Source of the DNA: Bacteriovorax stolpii
GTDB taxonomy: Bacteria > Bdellovibrionota > UBA2428
DNA length: 33,585 nucleotides
Assembly (NCBI GenBank): GCA_945881775.1
Contig: CAMCVE010000021.1
Location: 1-33,585, forward strand
Reading direction: 5' to 3'
Of the stretch, positions 7,726-15,737 are shown piece by piece. Made by a program: the position numbers and the translations under genes. The notes below the pieces were generated by a model, which worked only from the letters and a program-made list of their open reading frames with translations, had not been told where the DNA came from and searched no databases. Each line of letters opens with the position of its first letter. Positions within the stretch are counted from its first letter, which is position 1.

Positions 7726-10700
7726 CTACGCGTTGGCTTGCGGATGTGAACCATCAAGGTTTGGGAAGATTTTTTCTTCGATATAACACTCGATCACATC
7801 CCCCGACTTGATGTCGTTGTAATTCTCGACCGAGATACCACACTCGAAGCCCTGAGCGACTTCCTTGGCGTCGTCTTTGAATCGCTTCAGACCCGTGAAC
7901 TTGCCGGTGTAGACCACGCGGTTGTCGCGAACGATGCGCGCCATTCCAGAACGCTGAAGCTTGCCGCTCGTGACCATACTACCCGCAACAGCGCCGATCT
8001 TCGAGATGTTGTAGACCTCGCGGACCTCCGCCTTACCGATGACGTTTTCTTTGATGATGGGCTCAAGGAGTCCCTTCATCGCATTCGAAACTTCGTCAAT
8101 CAGTTGATAGATGATCGTGTAGGTCTTGATCGGAATTCCCAGACGTTCGGCGGTAGAGACCGCATTGTTGTCAGGGCGCACGTTGAAGCCGATGACGACG
8201 GCTTTTGACGCCGAAGCGAGAAGCACGTCGTTCTCAGAGATACCGCCAACACCGGTGCTGAGAATCTTGAGACGCACTTTGTTCTGAGGAAGCTTCTCAA
8301 GAGATCCTTGAATCGCTTCAGAAGAGCCACGCACGTCAGATTTCAGAACAACAGGGAGTTCTTTGAGATCGCCTTTTGCCATCATGGCGTAGACGTCTTC
8401 GACAGAGCTGAACTTGGGAGTCGCTTCGAGCTTCTTACGATCCGCCGTGCGATGCTCAGCGAGTTCACGCGCGGAACGCTCGTCGGGAACAGCATTCAGG
8501 ACATCGCCCGCAGCGGGAACGCCGGAGAGGCCCATGATCTCTACCGGCGTTGAAGGACCCGCCTCCTTAACAACGTTTCCTTTATCGTCCACCAAGGCGC
8601 GAACTTTGCCGTAGACTTCGCCCGCAGTAATGTACTCACCCACCTTCAGGATGCCATTGCGAATAAGAACGGTGGCTAGAGGACCACGGCTCTTATCGAG
8701 CTTGGCTTCGATGATGATGCCGTCTGCTGGACCCTTGTATCGAGCCTTCAGCTCGAGAACTTCGGCCTGGACCTGTATCATCTCAAGAAGCTTGTCCACA
8801 CCCATGCCAGTTTTGGCTGAGACGGGCACAAAGATCGTATCACCGCCCCAGGCTTCATCGATCAGACCTACTTCGGAGAGCTGTTGACGAATTTTATCAG
8901 GGTTGGCATCGGGCAAATCCATTTTGTTCATGGCAACGATGATCGGCACTTTCGCCGATTTGGCGTGGTCGATCGCTTCACGCGTTTGAGGCATCACACC
9001 TTCGGAAGCGGCTACTACGAGGATCACAATGTCGGTGCACTGAGCGCCGCGACTACGGATCGCTGAAAACGCCGCATGACCAGGGGTATCCAGGAAACAC
9101 AGACGGCCGAGACCTGTGGGGTTGTCGAAGTGCTTGTTCTCAACCGAGCCACCTTTTTTGGCTTCTTTCTTAGAAGCCTTCTTGGCAGCTTTGCGAGCCT
9201 CTGCATCTTGAGAAGCTTGAGCCGAGGCCCTAGCTAGGTTCTCTACCGCATCCGCAACATTCACTGTGTATGCGCCGATATGCTGAGTGATTCCTCCCGC
9301 CTCACCGTCGGCAACGCGGGCGCGACGCAAGAGATCTAGCAGTGAAGTTTTACCGTGGTCGACGTGACCCATGATTGTGATCACGGGAGAACGGGACTCT
9401 TTACCGGCATCATCTTCGGAAAGATGCGCGGCAATCATGTCTTCTTCGTTAGGCGTGATATCGCGGACCGCATACTCAAACTCTTCAGCCACGATCAAGG
9501 TGTTATCGAGATCGAGGAACCAGTCATGGAGACCTTCCGCTTCGTCAGGGTATTCTAGGCCGAGTTTCACAAGGCGACGCGCGAGTTCCTTAGCTTTCAT
9601 CGACATTTGTGAAGCAAGATTCTCAACAGAGATCTCTTTATTGAACTCAACGTACTTCTTGCGATCGGACATGGCGACGGAACCGTTGCGGGTCTGAGCC
9701 GAACGTCCAATGAGAAGCTTTTTCTTTTTGGGCTGATAGACTCGTTCGCGGCGCAGGAAGTCTGTAGACTTGAACATACCCGCTGCGTCGGTACGAGCTT
9801 TGTTGGAGGGACTGCCAATTTTCTTCTTGGCTTTTTCTTCTTCCTTTTCGATTTCCTTAAGAAGAGCAGGAGACGGTCCACCGACTCCACCTTGCTTATT
9901 GAAATCCTGTTCGGAGAAGGAACGCGTACCGCCATCTTTACCTTTGGCGTAGCTTGGGTCCACATCTTTGACGATGAGAGGCTTTTCTCGTTGAGCAGGA
10001 GACGGGGACACAACGCGAATCACGCTGTATCGAGAGAGGCGACGAGGAGGAGTCGTCGTCGCCGTTCCGGTGGCAGTCGCTGAAGACGCCTCGGCCGCAA
10101 CTGGAGCCGCCACTTCTTCCTCAGGCACTTGAGCAAAATCGTCTTCTTCGGGCTGAGTCCGCGACTGCGTGAACATTTCTTCCGTGAACTCGGACTCGAT
10201 GTCCTTGAGCGCCGTATCTTTTTCAAGAAGGGGATCTTGTTCTGCGAGCGGGCGAACTGACGTCGTCTCAACTTCGATTGAAGCGGCGAATTTTGTGGGA
10301 TCAGAGGTCTGAGTCGACTCAAGCCCCTCGGGAGCAGCATCGAGTTCCGCAGCGGCGCTGTCTTCGGGTTGCCCCGCTTCCGGAGTTTCTCCGATGACCT
10401 CGCGACGAATCACGATTCCGCTACGACGACGCACAACAGGTGTCGTCGCAACTCCAGCGAGCGCAGAGGCGGGAGCCGTCTCGGCAGTTTCAGGGGCCTC
10501 TTCATCTTTGCCACCGGTTGCCTTACGAGACCGGACGACAATCTGCTTAGGGGCCGCCAACTCTTCAGTAGGAGCTTTCACTCGGCGAGTTACAACTTTT
10601 TTCAGCTCAGGTGCCGCGGCAGGAGGAGAGAGGAAATCCTTGATCTGCTGAATCTGCTCGGGCGACAGGCTCGACATGTGATTCTTGATCTGCATGTCCA

Positions 10701-10770
10701 AGGGTTTGATCTTTTCGATCAGCTCCAAGGACTTGAGATCGAGTTCTTTAGCGAGTTCGAATACTTTCAT
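7726..10770 (-). CDS. infB: Translation initiation factor IF-2
   Basis: GTPase that delivers initiator tRNA to the 30S subunit and promotes subunit joining. The 1014 residues comprise an N-terminal IF2_N-type domain (1-50), a long Ala/Pro/Glu-rich disordered region (about 50-350), a second IF2_N-like segment (ISVENLASQMSMKAKEL, about 380-405), the G domain (G1 GHVDHGKTS 468-476, G2 GGITQHIGAY 492-501, G3 DTPGH 561-565, G4 NKMD 615-618, G5 SAK 651-653), and domains II-IV to the C-terminus. Between G2 and G3, where most IF-2 proteins have about 10-15 residues, there is an Ala/Lys-rich insertion of about 50 residues (505-556). It is preceded by nusA (42 bp) and abuts truB. A weak AGAGGA lies about 11 nt before the ATG. 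Confidence 0.98.
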   Translation of the reverse strand: MKVFELAKELDLKSLELIEKIKPLDMQIKNHMSSLSPEQIQQIKDFLSPPAAAPELKKVVTRRVKAPTEELAAPKQIVVRSRKATGGKDEEAPETAETAPASALAGVATTPVVRRRSGIVIRREVIGETPEAGQPEDSAAAELDAAPEGLESTQTSDPTKFAASIEVETTSVRPLAEQDPLLEKDTALKDIESEFTEEMFTQSRTQPEEDDFAQVPEEEVAAPVAAEASSATATGTATTTPPRRLSRYSVIRVVSPSPAQREKPLIVKDVDPSYAKGKDGGTRSFSEQDFNKQGGVGGPSPALLKEIEKEEEKAKKKIGSPSNKARTDAAGMFKSTDFLRRERVYQPKKKKLLIGRSAQTRNGSVAMSDRKKYVEFNKEISVENLASQMSMKAKELARRLVKLGLEYPDEAEGLHDWFLDLDNTLIVAEEFEYAVRDITPNEEDMIAAHLSEDDAGKESRSPVITIMGHVDHGKTSLLDLLRRARVADGEAGGITQHIGAYTVNVADAVENLARASAQASQDAEARKAAKKASKKEAKKGGSVENKHFDNPTGLGRLCFLDTPGHAAFSAIRSRGAQCTDIVILVVAASEGVMPQTREAIDHAKSAKVPIIVAMNKMDLPDANPDKIRQQLSEVGLIDEAWGGDTIFVPVSAKTGMGVDKLLEMIQVQAEVLELKARYKGPADGIIIEAKLDKSRGPLATVLIRNGILKVGEYITAGEVYGKVRALVDDKGNVVKEAGPSTPVEIMGLSGVPAAGDVLNAVPDERSARELAEHRTADRKKLEATPKFSSVEDVYAMMAKGDLKELPVVLKSDVRGSSEAIQGSLEKLPQNKVRLKILSTGVGGISENDVLLASASKAVVIGFNVRPDNNAVSTAERLGIPIKTYTIIYQLIDEVSNAMKGLLEPIIKENVIGKAEVREVYNISKIGAVAGSMVTSGKLQRSGMARIVRDNRVVYTGKFTGLKRFKDDAKEVAQGFECGISVENYNDIKSGDVIECYIEEKIFPNLDGSHPQANA

Positions 10771-10812
10771 TTAGTCAGAGTTCCTCTTCCGTCGTGCGTC
10801 TAGGACGTTCGA

Positions 10813-12213
10813 TCAGTTTGTTTTGGGCTTCTTGTCCATCGCGGCCACTTCCGCGCGGAGCTTGGCTTCGAGGCCGGACAACTCGCCAACCGACGATTCG
10901 CCATTGGTCTTGACCGCGCTTTCGGCAGCGGCTTCTTCTTGTGCGGTCACTTGTGCGGCAGCGAGTTTCGCTTTCAATTCGCCGCTGTCGATGAGTTTGC
11001 GAGCGGCGTCGATAATGGTCGCTGCGCGCTCGAGGTTGAATCCAGGAACTTCCGCGACAAAGGCGGGTTCCACTTCGGCGAGATCATACACCGTATTGAA
11101 ACCGCTCTGGTAGAGAGCAACAGCAAATGTGTCCGTCATACCTGGAATCATCATCATCTGGAATTTCGCTTCGGCCATTTTTTTGGCCATTGCCGATTCG
11201 CCGATGATGTCGAGCTTCCAACCGGAAAGTTGGCTTGCGAGACGAACGTTCTGACCCTTCTTGCCGATTGCAATTGCGAGATGGGCGTCGTCCACAACGA
11301 CCTCGATGGACTTGTCTTCATCATCGATGATGACTTTTTGAATCTCTGCGGGGCTCAGCGCATTGCAGACAAAACGTGTGATGTCTTCGTCCCAAGGCAC
11401 GATATCGATGCGCTCGCCACGGAGTTCTTGAACGATGTTTTGAACGCGCGATCCACGAACACCGACACAAGCACCCACGGGATCCACATCGGGATCTCGG
11501 GATAGAACAGCGATCTTGGCGCGCACACCAGGATCTCGAGCAGCACCCTTCACCACAACGAGTCCTTCGCGGATTTCGGGGACTTCATTGGAGAAGAGAG
11601 CGATCAGATAAGCGGGGCTAGCGCGAGAAAGGATAATGCGGGGACCCTTCGGCGTGACTTGAACGTCGGCGAGATAACACTGAATACGATCGCCGGGATT
11701 GTAGAGCTCCCCGGGAATTTGTTCCTTCGTGGGCATGTAGGCTTCCGTACGACCGAGGTCAATGATGACCGCGCCACGATCCACACGACGAATGAGGCCC
11801 GTGATGATTTCGCCTTTGCGATGCTGGAACTCGTTGAAGATAATTTCGCGTTCTGCATCGCGCAGTTTCTGCACAATAACCTGCTTAGCGGTCTGTGCGG
11901 CAATACGAGAAAGGAGTGAGGTGTCCAGCTTGATACCGATCGAGTCGCCCAGGGAGACTTCGGGGTCGTAGGTCTTAGCTTCGGAGAAAGAAATCTGTTT
12001 TTGAGAATCTTCCACAGCATCGACCACATTCATGAATTGATAGAGCTCTACTTCACTGGAGTCTTCGTTGTAGCGGGCTTCGATCTCACGAGTGAGACCG
12101 TATTTCTTCTTAGCGACCGTGAGGAGAGCCTCCTCGATAGCTCCAATGATGATCGAGCGATCGATGCCTTTGTCTTTACCTACTTGCTCCAGGACCTTGC
12201 TCAGTTCGTTCAT
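10813..12213 (-). CDS. nusA: Transcription termination/antitermination factor NusA
   Basis: RNA-polymerase-binding factor that modulates pausing, termination and antitermination. The 466 residues follow the family plan: N-terminal RNAP-binding domain (1-130, starting MNELSKVLEQVGKDKGI), S1 domain (about 135-205, with GLIRRVDRGAVIIDLG), KH1 (RDPDVDPVGACVGVRGSRVQNIV), KH2 (DAHLAIAIGKKGQNVRLASQL), and one helix-hairpin-helix-type C-terminal repeat (about 350-410, IPGMTDTFAVALYQSGFNTVYDLAE). A charged, alanine-rich tail follows. The start is ATG 12213 with AAAGG about 11 nt upstream. It stands between rimP (38 bp) and infB; no ylxR lies between nusA and infB. Confidence 0.97.
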   Translation of the reverse strand: MNELSKVLEQVGKDKGIDRSIIIGAIEEALLTVAKKKYGLTREIEARYNEDSSEVELYQFMNVVDAVEDSQKQISFSEAKTYDPEVSLGDSIGIKLDTSLLSRIAAQTAKQVIVQKLRDAEREIIFNEFQHRKGEIITGLIRRVDRGAVIIDLGRTEAYMPTKEQIPGELYNPGDRIQCYLADVQVTPKGPRIILSRASPAYLIALFSNEVPEIREGLVVVKGAARDPGVRAKIAVLSRDPDVDPVGACVGVRGSRVQNIVQELRGERIDIVPWDEDITRFVCNALSPAEIQKVIIDDEDKSIEVVVDDAHLAIAIGKKGQNVRLASQLSGWKLDIIGESAMAKKMAEAKFQMMMIPGMTDTFAVALYQSGFNTVYDLAEVEPAFVAEVPGFNLERAATIIDAARKLIDSGELKAKLAAAQVTAQEEAAAESAVKTNGESSVGELSGLEAKLRAEVAAMDKKPKTN

Positions 12214-12251
12214 GTTGTTCGACTACCTTTCTCTATTTCCACGTAGGGACT

Positions 12252-12773
12252 TCAAGGATTCCAAACCCGAAGCCATACGGCGTTTTTAATTTGCGACACG
12301 GGAACCTTGTGTTCGACTCCCGAATGATCCTTAATCACGATCTGCCCCGCATCGCACTCGACGCTGATCAGATGTCCTTCCCAATTCTTGCGCGGCTTGG
12401 AAGGCGGAGGAAGGACGATCGCCTCAAGAGTCTGGAACTTAATCTTCTCGCCCGCGGCTTCTTCAAAGTGCTTGAGAAGACGAAGACGGGGCTGCTCGCC
12501 GGGGCTGCTCACTTCGAGCGTGTAAGCCGTCGGAAGAGGATCCCAGACATCGAACATCGGTCCGACGATCTGATGCACCTGGGTGCACTCATCGATCCCA
12601 ATCGTCGGGCGATCTGGTCCGCCGTCACGATCGACAGTCACGCGAATGAGGCCCGAGCCGCCCGAAAAGACTTCTACATCGCGGCATTCGAAACCAAGGT
12701 TCTCGAGCACGGGCTCTATTTTTTCTAAGAGATCTAGCTCCGTGGCAGACTTATGAACCGTTTTTTGCGACAT
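12252..12773 (-). CDS. rimP: Ribosome maturation factor RimP
   Basis: Assembly factor for the 30S subunit, first gene of the rimP-nusA-infB operon. The 173-residue protein has the conserved N-domain (LDLLEKIEPVLENLGFE, IRVTVDRDGG, IGIDECTQVHQIVG), the hallmark YTLEVSSPGEQPRL near 85-98, and a C-terminal SH3-like domain ending in WLRVWNP. The start ATG 12773 has no Shine-Dalgarno sequence. The five bases before it are ATATA-like, preceded by a T-run and a GC-rich hairpin whose stem begins only 12 nt upstream. Either translation is controlled by this structure or the true start differs slightly. Family assignment is firm; start choice is moderate. Confidence 0.92.
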   Translation of the reverse strand: MSQKTVHKSATELDLLEKIEPVLENLGFECRDVEVFSGGSGLIRVTVDRDGGPDRPTIGIDECTQVHQIVGPMFDVWDPLPTAYTLEVSSPGEQPRLRLLKHFEEAAGEKIKFQTLEAIVLPPPSKPRKNWEGHLISVECDAGQIVIKDHSGVEHKVPVSQIKNAVWLRVWNP

Positions 12774-12777
12774 ATAT

Positions 12778-12811
12778 AAAAAATAGAGGGGGCCGTTTGC
12801 ACGGCCCCCTC
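12778..12811 (-). terminator. Intrinsic terminator or attenuator directly before rimP
   Basis: A perfect 11-bp stem (GAGGGGGCCGT 12786-12796, ACGGCCCCCTC 12801-12811) with a 4-nt loop is followed on the minus strand by a run of six T (12783-12778). This is a textbook intrinsic terminator for the amylase transcript. Because it ends only 4 nt before the rimP ATG, there is no room for a promoter between it and rimP. It may therefore also act as an attenuator at the head of the rimP-nusA-infB operon. Confidence 0.85.
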
Positions 12812-12863
12812 CGGGTAATAGACCTAGTCAAAATCAGCCGTTATGGCAAGCGCTTAGGATCCC

Positions 12864-15179
12864 TTAAGGGCCACTAGATTTCAAAATTTTCACGCTGAGC
12901 CCTGAAAGCTCCCCTAAACTAAGAGAGCCAGCATTGGTTTTGTAGCGCAGACCTTCATTTGGATAGACTTCGACAAAGTCTTTGCTTCTCATCGAACTGA
13001 TCTCGCCGGACAGCACCACATTCTGAGATGCATTTTGACGATTCATTACCACGAGATAGCTCTCCGAACCCAAATTTCGAGTGAATGCGAAGACACGTGT
13101 GTCATTGTTTGCCGATACCGACTCGAAATCGCCCTTTTGCAGGGTCAAGCTCGCGGAACGCAACTGCCCCAGTCTCCTGAACTCTCTCTGGAGATTCTGA
13201 TCGGGACGCAAGCCCTGGTCTGCCCAAGGAAAAGGGGCTCGATTGTAGGGATCGTCGATCCAAGTGTTGTAGATCCACGCGCCAGGAGCATCAACCCCCA
13301 CCTCATCTCCGTAGTAGATGGACGGAGCGCCTGGGTACGTCATCTGAAAGGCGACCAGGAAGACAAGCTTTCTCTTGGCAAGCTCGAGATCCTCGTTAGA
13401 AATCTTTTTGAGCAGGAAGAGAATACGATTGGTGTCGTGCGAACCAAGCAGGTTCATGGCGGACTTCCACGAAGCCTCTGGGTAAGACTCTTGAATTCCC
13501 TGAATCTGATCTAGAAATTGAGTTTCGGTGGTTGGATAGATCGATCCCAAAGGGCCGCCATCGTTGCTGTCGTTCTCCGAGAAGAAGCGCCCGAAGCATC
13601 CCTGACCGCGGCAGGAATCAAAAATCCAGTTTAGCAGAGCCGAACGAAGGCGATAATTCATCGCCGAATCCCACTCGCGTCCTAGGAGCCAAGGGCTCGC
13701 ATTGCCCCACTCTTCGCCCACAATCCAGGAGTCGGACTGTGTGTCTTTCGTAACCTTGCGGAAATCTTCCCAATAGGTGTTGCCTGGATCTTGAGTCCAG
13801 CCGGCATCGATATCCGCCCCAACATCGAGACGCCATCCGGCGCCGCCCTGGTTGAGCCAATAAGGAGCCACAGCATCCGGACCGCCTTGGAAGAAGAAAT
13901 CTCTAACCTCTTTCAGACGCGTGTTGATCTTGGGGACGTTGAAGAATCCAAACCAAGCTTCGTAGGTGTTAAAAGGACCTTGGGAGCCAGGTAGCTGTGG
14001 GTTTGGGCAGTAGAGGCGGGTCTGACGGTCGCGGAAGAGCGCGGGACTTCCGATATCCGGAACGAAGAACCAAGAACGCCAGGGGGATCGATCTGATTCG
14101 CAAGCACCCGACGCGTCATTGCTGCCAGCACCTTGGGCACTCGTGAGTTCAAGCCGCGAGTTCCAACGTCCAAAAAGGTCAAAATAGGGACTATCCGCCG
14201 AAGCGTGATTAAAGACGCCATCCAGAAGAAGATGCACACCTTTTTGTTTAGCTTTTTCTGCAAGCCTCTGGAAATCTTCGAGATTCCCAAGCATCGGATC
14301 AACTTTCTTGAAATTTGTTGTGTCGTAACGATGGTTGGTCGGCGATTCAAAAATCGGATTGAGATAGAGGACCGAAACACCGAGTTGTTTCAGTTCATCG
14401 AGCTTGTCTTCGATTCCTTTCAGGTCGCCCCCGTAGAACAAATTGTATTTTTCGTCGGGACATTCGGAGCCAAAGGGATCACAGAGCGGCCGAGACCAAG
14501 GCATCTTGCGAATTTTTTGGCCGTAAACCCAGCCCGAGGCATCTTTTGGATCATTGGAGGGATCCCCGTTTCGAAAGCGGTCCGGGAAAATCTTGTAGAT
14601 AATCGCGCCTTGCGCCCATTCTGGGACCTGGAAATTCTTGTCATAGACCGAAATTTGGAAGGACTTGGAGTCGTCGTAGAGATCGACGGACTTACCACGC
14701 CCTCCGGGGAAAGCACGAATATCGTCGTCTATATAATAGTCGCGGTCACCGCCATCAACGACTTCAAAGAAGTAATAGAGAAGCTCAGGCTCTTGAGGCA
14801 CCTCGAGGTCGAAGTCCCACATCTGAACCGGCCCCAAGACTGAATCCAAATCCCGCTCTGAGCGTCGCATGTCGTAGAATCTGCGAACCTTCTTGCGTGC
14901 TTCCCAAACCGTCAGTCGAACCGCCGAAACATCTTCTGCACAAGTGCGAAAACGTATCGAGATGCTCCCTTGATCCGTCGGAACTGCACCAAATGGACGG
15001 CGGTAGCGTCCTTCAAACGAGTTGTGATCGAGTCCGGCCCACCAGATGTCGCCTTCTCGCTTCGCGCCCACACACGTTGGACGATCGTTAACGAACTGAG
15101 CCCTGGCGATGTCCGAGTGGCCTAGCGCGAAAGAAAATAAGACCCCAAAACCAATGTAAGAAAAAAACCATTCCCGCAT
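12864..15179 (-). CDS. Secreted GH13-family alpha-amylase / neopullulanase-like glycosidase
   Basis: Exported enzyme predicted to cut alpha-glucan bonds (starch, glycogen or cyclodextrins). From ATG 15179 the protein has 771 residues with a signal peptide ending ARA|Q. An N-terminal beta-rich domain (about 30-185) precedes the (beta/alpha)8 barrel. Numbering from a GTG two codons upstream, the four GH13 regions are DGVFNH (322-327), GWRLDVGAD with nucleophile Asp454, VGEEWG with acid/base Glu491, and LGSHDTNR with Asp584. All catalytic residues are intact. The C-terminal domain is beta-rich (about 690-773). IYKIFPDRFRNGDPSND resembles neopullulanase/cyclomaltodextrinase-type enzymes, so the exact specificity is open. 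It lies 47 bp after sixA and ends before a strong terminator. No Shine-Dalgarno sequence is visible. Confidence 0.93.
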   Translation of the reverse strand: MREWFFSYIGFGVLFSFALGHSDIARAQFVNDRPTCVGAKREGDIWWAGLDHNSFEGRYRRPFGAVPTDQGSISIRFRTCAEDVSAVRLTVWEARKKVRRFYDMRRSERDLDSVLGPVQMWDFDLEVPQEPELLYYFFEVVDGGDRDYYIDDDIRAFPGGRGKSVDLYDDSKSFQISVYDKNFQVPEWAQGAIIYKIFPDRFRNGDPSNDPKDASGWVYGQKIRKMPWSRPLCDPFGSECPDEKYNLFYGGDLKGIEDKLDELKQLGVSVLYLNPIFESPTNHRYDTTNFKKVDPMLGNLEDFQRLAEKAKQKGVHLLLDGVFNHASADSPYFDLFGRWNSRLELTSAQGAGSNDASGACESDRSPWRSWFFVPDIGSPALFRDRQTRLYCPNPQLPGSQGPFNTYEAWFGFFNVPKINTRLKEVRDFFFQGGPDAVAPYWLNQGGAGWRLDVGADIDAGWTQDPGNTYWEDFRKVTKDTQSDSWIVGEEWGNASPWLLGREWDSAMNYRLRSALLNWIFDSCRGQGCFGRFFSENDSNDGGPLGSIYPTTETQFLDQIQGIQESYPEASWKSAMNLLGSHDTNRILFLLKKISNEDLELAKRKLVFLVAFQMTYPGAPSIYYGDEVGVDAPGAWIYNTWIDDPYNRAPFPWADQGLRPDQNLQREFRRLGQLRSASLTLQKGDFESVSANNDTRVFAFTRNLGSESYLVVMNRQNASQNVVLSGEISSMRSKDFVEVYPNEGLRYKTNAGSLSLGELSGLSVKILKSSGP

Positions 15180-15188
15180 GAGCACAGG

Positions 15189-15216
15189 AAAATGCCCTAC
15201 CCCGAATTTGAGTCAA
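15189..15216 (-). promoter_or_regulatory. Candidate amylase promoter
   Basis: On the minus strand TTGACT (15216-15211), a 16-nt spacer and CATTTT (15194-15189) end 9 nt before the amylase ATG. The -35 box is strong and the -10 box weak. The geometry would give a leaderless mRNA. Confidence 0.35.
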
Positions 15217-15226
15217 GTCGGGAGGA

Positions 15227-15679
15227 CTAGTGACGACTTCGGAGCGGATTGACTTCCCAATGGTTGGACGAAGGGTCCCAGATGAGCAGGTCCCCTTTCT
15301 TAATCTCGCCTTTTTGACCGGCCCAGCGCAAAACAACATCCAAGACATCTCCATGAGTCCCGAGGAGCAAAGTCTTTTTCTCAGACTGAAGTTTCTCGAG
15401 AAACTTGATAACTCGGTCTCTGAAGTCCCGGTCCGAATCGCCCGCAGTCTCGTGCAAAGCCCAGTCTTCGGAAACCTTGAGCTTGTACTGTTTGGCGACA
15501 AACTCCGTTGTCTGCATACAACGCATCTTTGGACTGCTCCGGGCCTGATCCAAAACGGGCACGTGCTTGCGGAAATAACGCACGAGATCGTCGCATTGTT
15601 CCCAGCCCTTTTCAGAAAGCCCGTTGTCGGCCCCCGGGTCTTCGGTGTCCCGGTGAGCGTGTCGTAAGAAATAGATCAT
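15227..15679 (-). CDS. SixA-type histidine phosphatase (phosphoglycerate-mutase-like superfamily)
   Basis: Member of the histidine phosphatase superfamily, most like short SixA-type phosphohistidine phosphatases; cytoplasmic. The 150 residues contain the catalytic LRHAHRD (Arg6, His7), SPKMRCMQTTE (Arg53), an acidic residue in LHETAGD (about 77) and the second catalytic His109 in GTHGD. SixA of E. coli acts on phosphohistidine in a two-component or phosphotransferase partner; the substrate here is unknown. The gene is divergent from lysC with only 58 bp between starts, and the two candidate promoters overlap face to face. No Shine-Dalgarno sequence precedes the ATG. The amylase lies downstream on the same strand. 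Confidence 0.85.
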   Translation of the reverse strand: MIYFLRHAHRDTEDPGADNGLSEKGWEQCDDLVRYFRKHVPVLDQARSSPKMRCMQTTEFVAKQYKLKVSEDWALHETAGDSDRDFRDRVIKFLEKLQSEKKTLLLGTHGDVLDVVLRWAGQKGEIKKGDLLIWDPSSNHWEVNPLRSRH

Positions 15680-15689
15680 CGAAGTGAGT

Positions 15690-15717
15690 ATCTTATCTCT
15701 TGACCGGTATTCCGCAA
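15690..15717 (-). promoter_or_regulatory. Candidate sixA promoter
   Basis: On the minus strand TTGCGG (15717-15712), a 16-nt spacer and TAAGAT (15695-15690) end 10 nt before the ATG at 15679. It overlaps the lysC promoter on the other strand, so the two genes may compete for polymerase. Confidence 0.35.
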
Positions 15718-15727
15718 CTCATACTCT
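15700..15727 (+). promoter_or_regulatory. Candidate lysC promoter
   Basis: TTGACC (15700-15705), a 16-nt spacer and TACTCT (15722-15727) end 10 nt before the lysC ATG at 15738. No Shine-Dalgarno sequence intervenes, so the transcript would be leaderless or nearly so. The space is too short for a lysine riboswitch. Confidence 0.45.
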
Positions 15728-15737
15728 CTGATGAAGT

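Noticed and set aside
15680-15737. Possible lysine riboswitch before lysC
   Set aside because: Only 58 bp separate lysC from sixA, far too short for the lysine riboswitch, and no matching structure is seen.
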